A DNA stretch of 27,176 nt from JANQUM01 sp047630355 (GTDB lineage: Bacteria > Bacteroidota > Bacteroidia > Cytophagales > Spirosomataceae): assembly GCA_047630355.1 (NCBI GenBank), contig JBLHXN010000040.1:1-27176 (forward strand). Direction: 5' to 3'. The position numbers and the translations under genes were made by a program. This document shows, piece after piece, positions 25,494-27,176 of this stretch (positions within the stretch are counted from its first letter, which is position 1; each line of letters starts with the position of its first letter). The notes beneath the pieces are model-generated. The model saw only the letters and a list, made by a program, of their open reading frames with translations, was not told where the DNA came from and did no database searches.

Positions 25494-25537
25494 GCGGGTT
25501 ACTGCATGTTTTGTTCAGTAACCCGCTTGTTATGCAC
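25494..25537 (+). other. Putative primary attachment site (attI-like) after the recombinase
   Basis: Twelve bases after the recombinase stop, GCGGGTTACTG and CAGTAACCCGC form a perfect 11-bp stem (25494-25504 and 25516-25526) with an 11-base loop. Two bases later comes GTTATGCAC (25529-25537), a GTT core like integron R' boxes. Its reverse complement GTGCATAAC starts the next site at 25975. The hairpin lacks a T run, so it is not a typical terminator. As the first site next to the recombinase, and lacking the ACCATATAC arm of the later two, it would be the attI equivalent. Confidence 0.55.
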
Positions 25538-25940
25538 AAGCACTAACAGCGTCCATTAAAGACATTGCGTTGAAGTGAACAATATTGTCATCTTTATAAC
25601 TTGTATAGCTTAATGCTTCTTTTAATTCAAGTGTCATTCCTCTATTAAACCACCGTCCAGCAATTTGTAAATAATCATCACTTCGATAAGCTCTTTGGCT
25701 AATTTCGGATAACAGCTTTAGGGCAGTATAATATTGGTCATTAACGCAATCATTTTCAATTGCATATTTTTCCAAATCTACTTTAAATTGTTCGCTTAAC
25801 TTGTGGTATGTTTTGTAGTCTATGATTTGTTTTATCATTACTATACAATCAACATAAGCACCTTTTCTTGCTCTGTTTTCTTTTGTTGAATTATCAATTG
25901 ATTTTACCTTTTCTCTTAATTGTTTAATTATTGTTTCCAT
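25530..25940 (-). CDS. Hypothetical 136-residue cassette protein
   Basis: The protein starts METIIKQLREKVKS and appears largely alpha-helical, with charged and polar residues, no signal peptide and no membrane segment, so it should be cytoplasmic. No domain is recognised. It is transcribed against the direction of the recombinase and array. Its stop codon (complement of 25530-25532) is made from the first three bases of the cassette, so the coding region fills the cassette to its edge. A TAAATTTA sequence about a dozen bases upstream of the start resembles the -7 element (one mismatch) and could serve as its own promoter, needed because it is antisense. Base composition is AT-rich, like the next cassette. 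Confidence 0.65.
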   Translation of the reverse strand: METIIKQLREKVKSIDNSTKENRARKGAYVDCIVMIKQIIDYKTYHKLSEQFKVDLEKYAIENDCVNDQYYTALKLLSEISQRAYRSDDYLQIAGRWFNRGMTLELKEALSYTSYKDDNIVHFNAMSLMDAVSACA

Positions 25941-26029
25941 TCTATTTTAAATTTATCGTTAATAATCCGTGCCAGTGCATAACACCGTATATATTGCATT
26001 GCGAAAAGCAACGCACCATATACAAATCG
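25530..26029. mobile_element. Putative integron-like cassette 1
   Basis: The 500-base unit runs from the GTT crossover point of the first site (G|TT at 25529/25530) to that of the second (26029/26030). It contains one gene, antisense to the array, plus its own att-like site. The two ends are complementary: GTTATGCAC opens it and GTGCATAAC (25975-25983) stands at the site near its far end, 9/9 identical; extended to 15 bases, 13 match. That is what a circular excised cassette with one att site predicts. Confidence 0.6.
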
Positions 26030-26038
26030 TTCTACACC
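25975..26038 (+). other. attC-like recombination site B (64 bp)
   Basis: Order on the plus strand: outer box GTGCATAAC (25975-25983), spacer ACC, arm GTATATATTGCATTGC (25987-26002), loop GAAAA, arm GCAACGCACCATATAC (26008-26023), spacer AAATC, outer box GTTCTACACC (26029-26038). The inner arms pair at 13 of 16 positions, with scattered mismatches as in attC sites. The outer boxes correspond to R'' (YAAC end) and R' (GTT start), and size is within the attC range. Confidence 0.65.
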
Positions 26039-27063
26039 ATTCAAAGAAACCGCCAATTATGAAATATAGGATTTTAATATTATTAATGTTTTCAATATCA
26101 ATTATCTGTAAATCACAGACTAATTCTGAACCACTTGACTTAGTGACAAAATATTTTAATAAAGAATTACGAAATTATAAATATGTATTAATTGGCGAAG
26201 CAAAAGAACAGAATTTTAACCCGAAAGATATTGGAAAGGAAGTTAATAAAGAATTTGAAATATTATCGGAAGAAATAGACAATGCAGTGATAGGAATAAC
26301 CTTAAATGACGGAGAACATAATACAGATCTTTATGCTTTTTTAGTTAAAAATGATGAATGGAAAATAAAAGCATTTCGTTCTCTTTGGCTTCCCGGATTT
26401 TTCTATACAATGTTGGAAGAATATAACGATTTAGACGAAAGTGGAATTGAAAAGAAGTATAAAGAGATGATTGAAATTGCTAAACAGAAAAATGATACAA
26501 TTGGTGAAATCGACATAATTGCGGAAGTTGGAACAATAGATGAATTTGCTGCAGAAATTCAGAATATGAAACTTACTGTAAGTTCGGACAAAGACTTAAT
26601 CAATCATTTCAAAGAGAACAAAAAGCAATTTGAAAATATTTTGAAACTAATCTTATCAGACACAACAATTGTAACTAAAGAAAATTGGAGAATAAATAAG
26701 AAAGACATTGAATTTAAAACTGACCTAAATAAAATGTTGATTTCTTCTATTTCAGGGAACGAAACAAATAAAATGATTGATTTTTCAGTTGGTGGAATGA
26801 TTGATAATTCAGTAGGTTACTTTTATTGCAAAGACAAAAATAATATACCTGAAATGAGCGATAATAGATACATAATGATAAAGGATTTAGGTGATGGTTG
26901 GTATCTTTATAAAACGACTTAATGAAAGAAAAACGGTGTAGAACAATGTATATAGTTTATGGCGAGAGAAGTGCTAGATATGAACATTTTTACAATAAAT
27001 AAACTTTGGAGTAAGTTGAAAGATTTATGTTTCAAAAACCGCCACAAAACCATATACTAACCG
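26030..27063. mobile_element. Putative integron-like cassette 2
   Basis: A 1034-base unit between the crossover points of sites B and C, with one plus-strand gene and its own att-like site C. Its opening box GTTCTACACC (26029-26038) is the exact reverse complement of GGTGTAGAAC (26935-26944) in site C, 10/10. The gene starts only 29 bases into the cassette, as is usual for integron cassettes. The unit is visibly more AT-rich than the backbone genes, which suggests foreign origin. Confidence 0.6.
26059..26922 (+). CDS. Exported cassette protein of unknown function
   Basis: The ATG at 26059 gives 287 residues with a clear signal peptide (MKYRILILLMFSISIICKSQ, cleavage probably after Gln20); the frame is open from 25969 but that would run through site B. 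The Cys in the signal region does not fit a good lipobox, so a soluble periplasmic or secreted protein is more likely than a lipoprotein. The mature part is rich in Lys, Glu, Asn and Ile and mixed alpha/beta, with no domain recognised and no T9SS tail. The gene is very AT-rich compared with the backbone. It lies alone in its cassette, in the direction of the array, and might be read from the recombinase side or from an unseen promoter. Confidence 0.72.
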   Translation: MKYRILILLMFSISIICKSQTNSEPLDLVTKYFNKELRNYKYVLIGEAKEQNFNPKDIGKEVNKEFEILSEEIDNAVIGITLNDGEHNTDLYAFLVKNDEWKIKAFRSLWLPGFFYTMLEEYNDLDESGIEKKYKEMIEIAKQKNDTIGEIDIIAEVGTIDEFAAEIQNMKLTVSSDKDLINHFKENKKQFENILKLILSDTTIVTKENWRINKKDIEFKTDLNKMLISSISGNETNKMIDFSVGGMIDNSVGYFYCKDKNNIPEMSDNRYIMIKDLGDGWYLYKTT

Positions 27064-27072
27064 TTAGCTACC
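26935..27072 (+). other. attC-like recombination site C (138 bp)
   Basis: Order: outer box GGTGTAGAAC (26935-26944), spacer AAT, arm GTATATAGTTTATGGCG (26948-26964), a variable 75-base middle, arm CGCCACAAAACCATATAC (27040-27057), spacer TAACC, outer box GTTAGCTACC (27063-27072). The arms pair imperfectly (15 matched positions with bulges). Spacers of 3 and 5 bases and the GTATATA / ACCATATAC arm ends are the same as in site B. Size equals the long attC class. Confidence 0.62.
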
Positions 27073-27134
27073 ATTAAAACCAAATCGTGTTAGTCAAGCA
27101 GGGATTTGTGTTAACAAAACAGAAATGCTGCTTC

Positions 27135-27142
27135 TACCTTTG
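27135..27142 (+). promoter_or_regulatory. Putative -7 promoter element inside cassette 3
   Basis: TACCTTTG is a perfect TAnnTTTG match, 14 bases before the ATG at 27157. The -33 region is not clear. It would make the third cassette's gene independent of any array promoter, with a very short leader. Confidence 0.4.
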
Positions 27143-27156
27143 TCAAAAGTAATAAT

Positions 27157-27176
27157 ATGGACAAAAATATAATTCA
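27157..27176 (+). CDS. Beginning of the cassette 3 gene, partial
   Basis: An ATG follows the -7 element and the frame reads MDKNII to the window edge. Only six full codons are visible, so this is supported mainly by promoter position and by the one-gene-per-cassette layout. Confidence 0.35.

Larger units (their letters stand above)
27064..27176. mobile_element. Start of putative cassette 3, cut by the window edge
   Basis: Sequence beyond the crossover of site C up to the window end. It holds a short leader, a consensus -7 element and the beginning of an open reading frame. If the cassette model holds, GGTAGCTAAC should appear at the next site to the right. Confidence 0.45.

Noticed and set aside
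25494..25526. Simple terminator of the recombinase gene
   Set aside because: The stem is strong enough but no T run follows, and the GTT core two bases later pairs exactly with the next site; a dual role cannot be excluded.
25494..26038. CRISPR array or other regular repeat array
   Set aside because: The similar sites are far apart, differ in length (64 and 138 bp) and are separated by whole genes.
26008..26955. Cassette 2 as a transposon or MITE with terminal inverted repeats
   Set aside because: The inverted 10-base ends could suggest this, but there is no transposase or visible target duplication, the neighbouring unit has a different end sequence with the same self-complementary rule, and sites B and C share inner arms in the same orientation.

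Overview
The window looks like a chromosomal segment of a Bacteroidota bacterium, most likely a Cytophagales-type organism. The evidence is a type IX secretion C-terminal sorting domain, several matches to the Bacteroidota -7 promoter element TAnnTTTG, a DUF5117-type metalloprotease N-terminus, a DUF1684 protein, a CarB that lacks the C-terminal regulatory domain, and moderately AT-rich composition. Genus-level placement is not possible from this sequence alone.

Layout. 1-187: 5' end of an exported metalloprotease running off the left edge. 572-2696: a response regulator and a PAS-PAS histidine kinase separated by one base. 2713-3999: a DUF1684 protein and riboflavin synthase. 4042-6990: a membrane-anchored PASTA protein, a T9SS cargo protein and a single-domain rhodanese, probably co-transcribed and ending at a hairpin terminator. 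7077-10193: a type II NADH dehydrogenase followed 3 bases later by an ABC exporter with Asp at the usual catalytic-Glu position. 10240-12189: LpxH and a zinc alcohol dehydrogenase on the minus strand.

12372-14997 is a patch of gene decay. An AraC-type regulator divergent from the dehydrogenase carries three separate lesions, and a MscS channel carries two in-frame stops. An intact TauE/SafE permease lies between them. 15196-19743 looks like a small catabolic region: nitrilase, myo-inositol oxygenase, a sodium/solute symporter and a Tat-exported TIM-barrel sugar isomerase/epimerase-like protein. The oxygenase and symporter suggest inositol uptake and conversion to glucuronate. carB (19870-22713), a DMT permease and a zinc-ribbon protein of unknown function follow.

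The most interesting region is 24360 to the right edge. A tyrosine recombinase with an N-terminal extension is followed directly by what reads as an integron-like array of single-gene cassettes. Three sites (about 25494-25537, 25975-26038 and 26935-27072) are built like integron attachment sites. Each ends in a GTT core. The second and third have matching imperfect inner arms (GTATATA at the left, ACCATATAC at the right) with the same asymmetric spacers of 3 and 5 bases. The outer box closing each cassette is an exact reverse complement of the box that opens it (9/9 and 10/10 bases), as expected for mobile cassettes excised as circles. The recombinase nevertheless appears to lack the extra segment between its Lys and His-x-x-Arg motifs that marks canonical IntI, and it is transcribed toward the array. 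The cassettes carry a 136-residue protein (antisense), a 287-residue exported protein, and the start of a third gene with its own promoter. This would be an integron-type system run by a XerC/D-like enzyme, which standard integron searches might miss.
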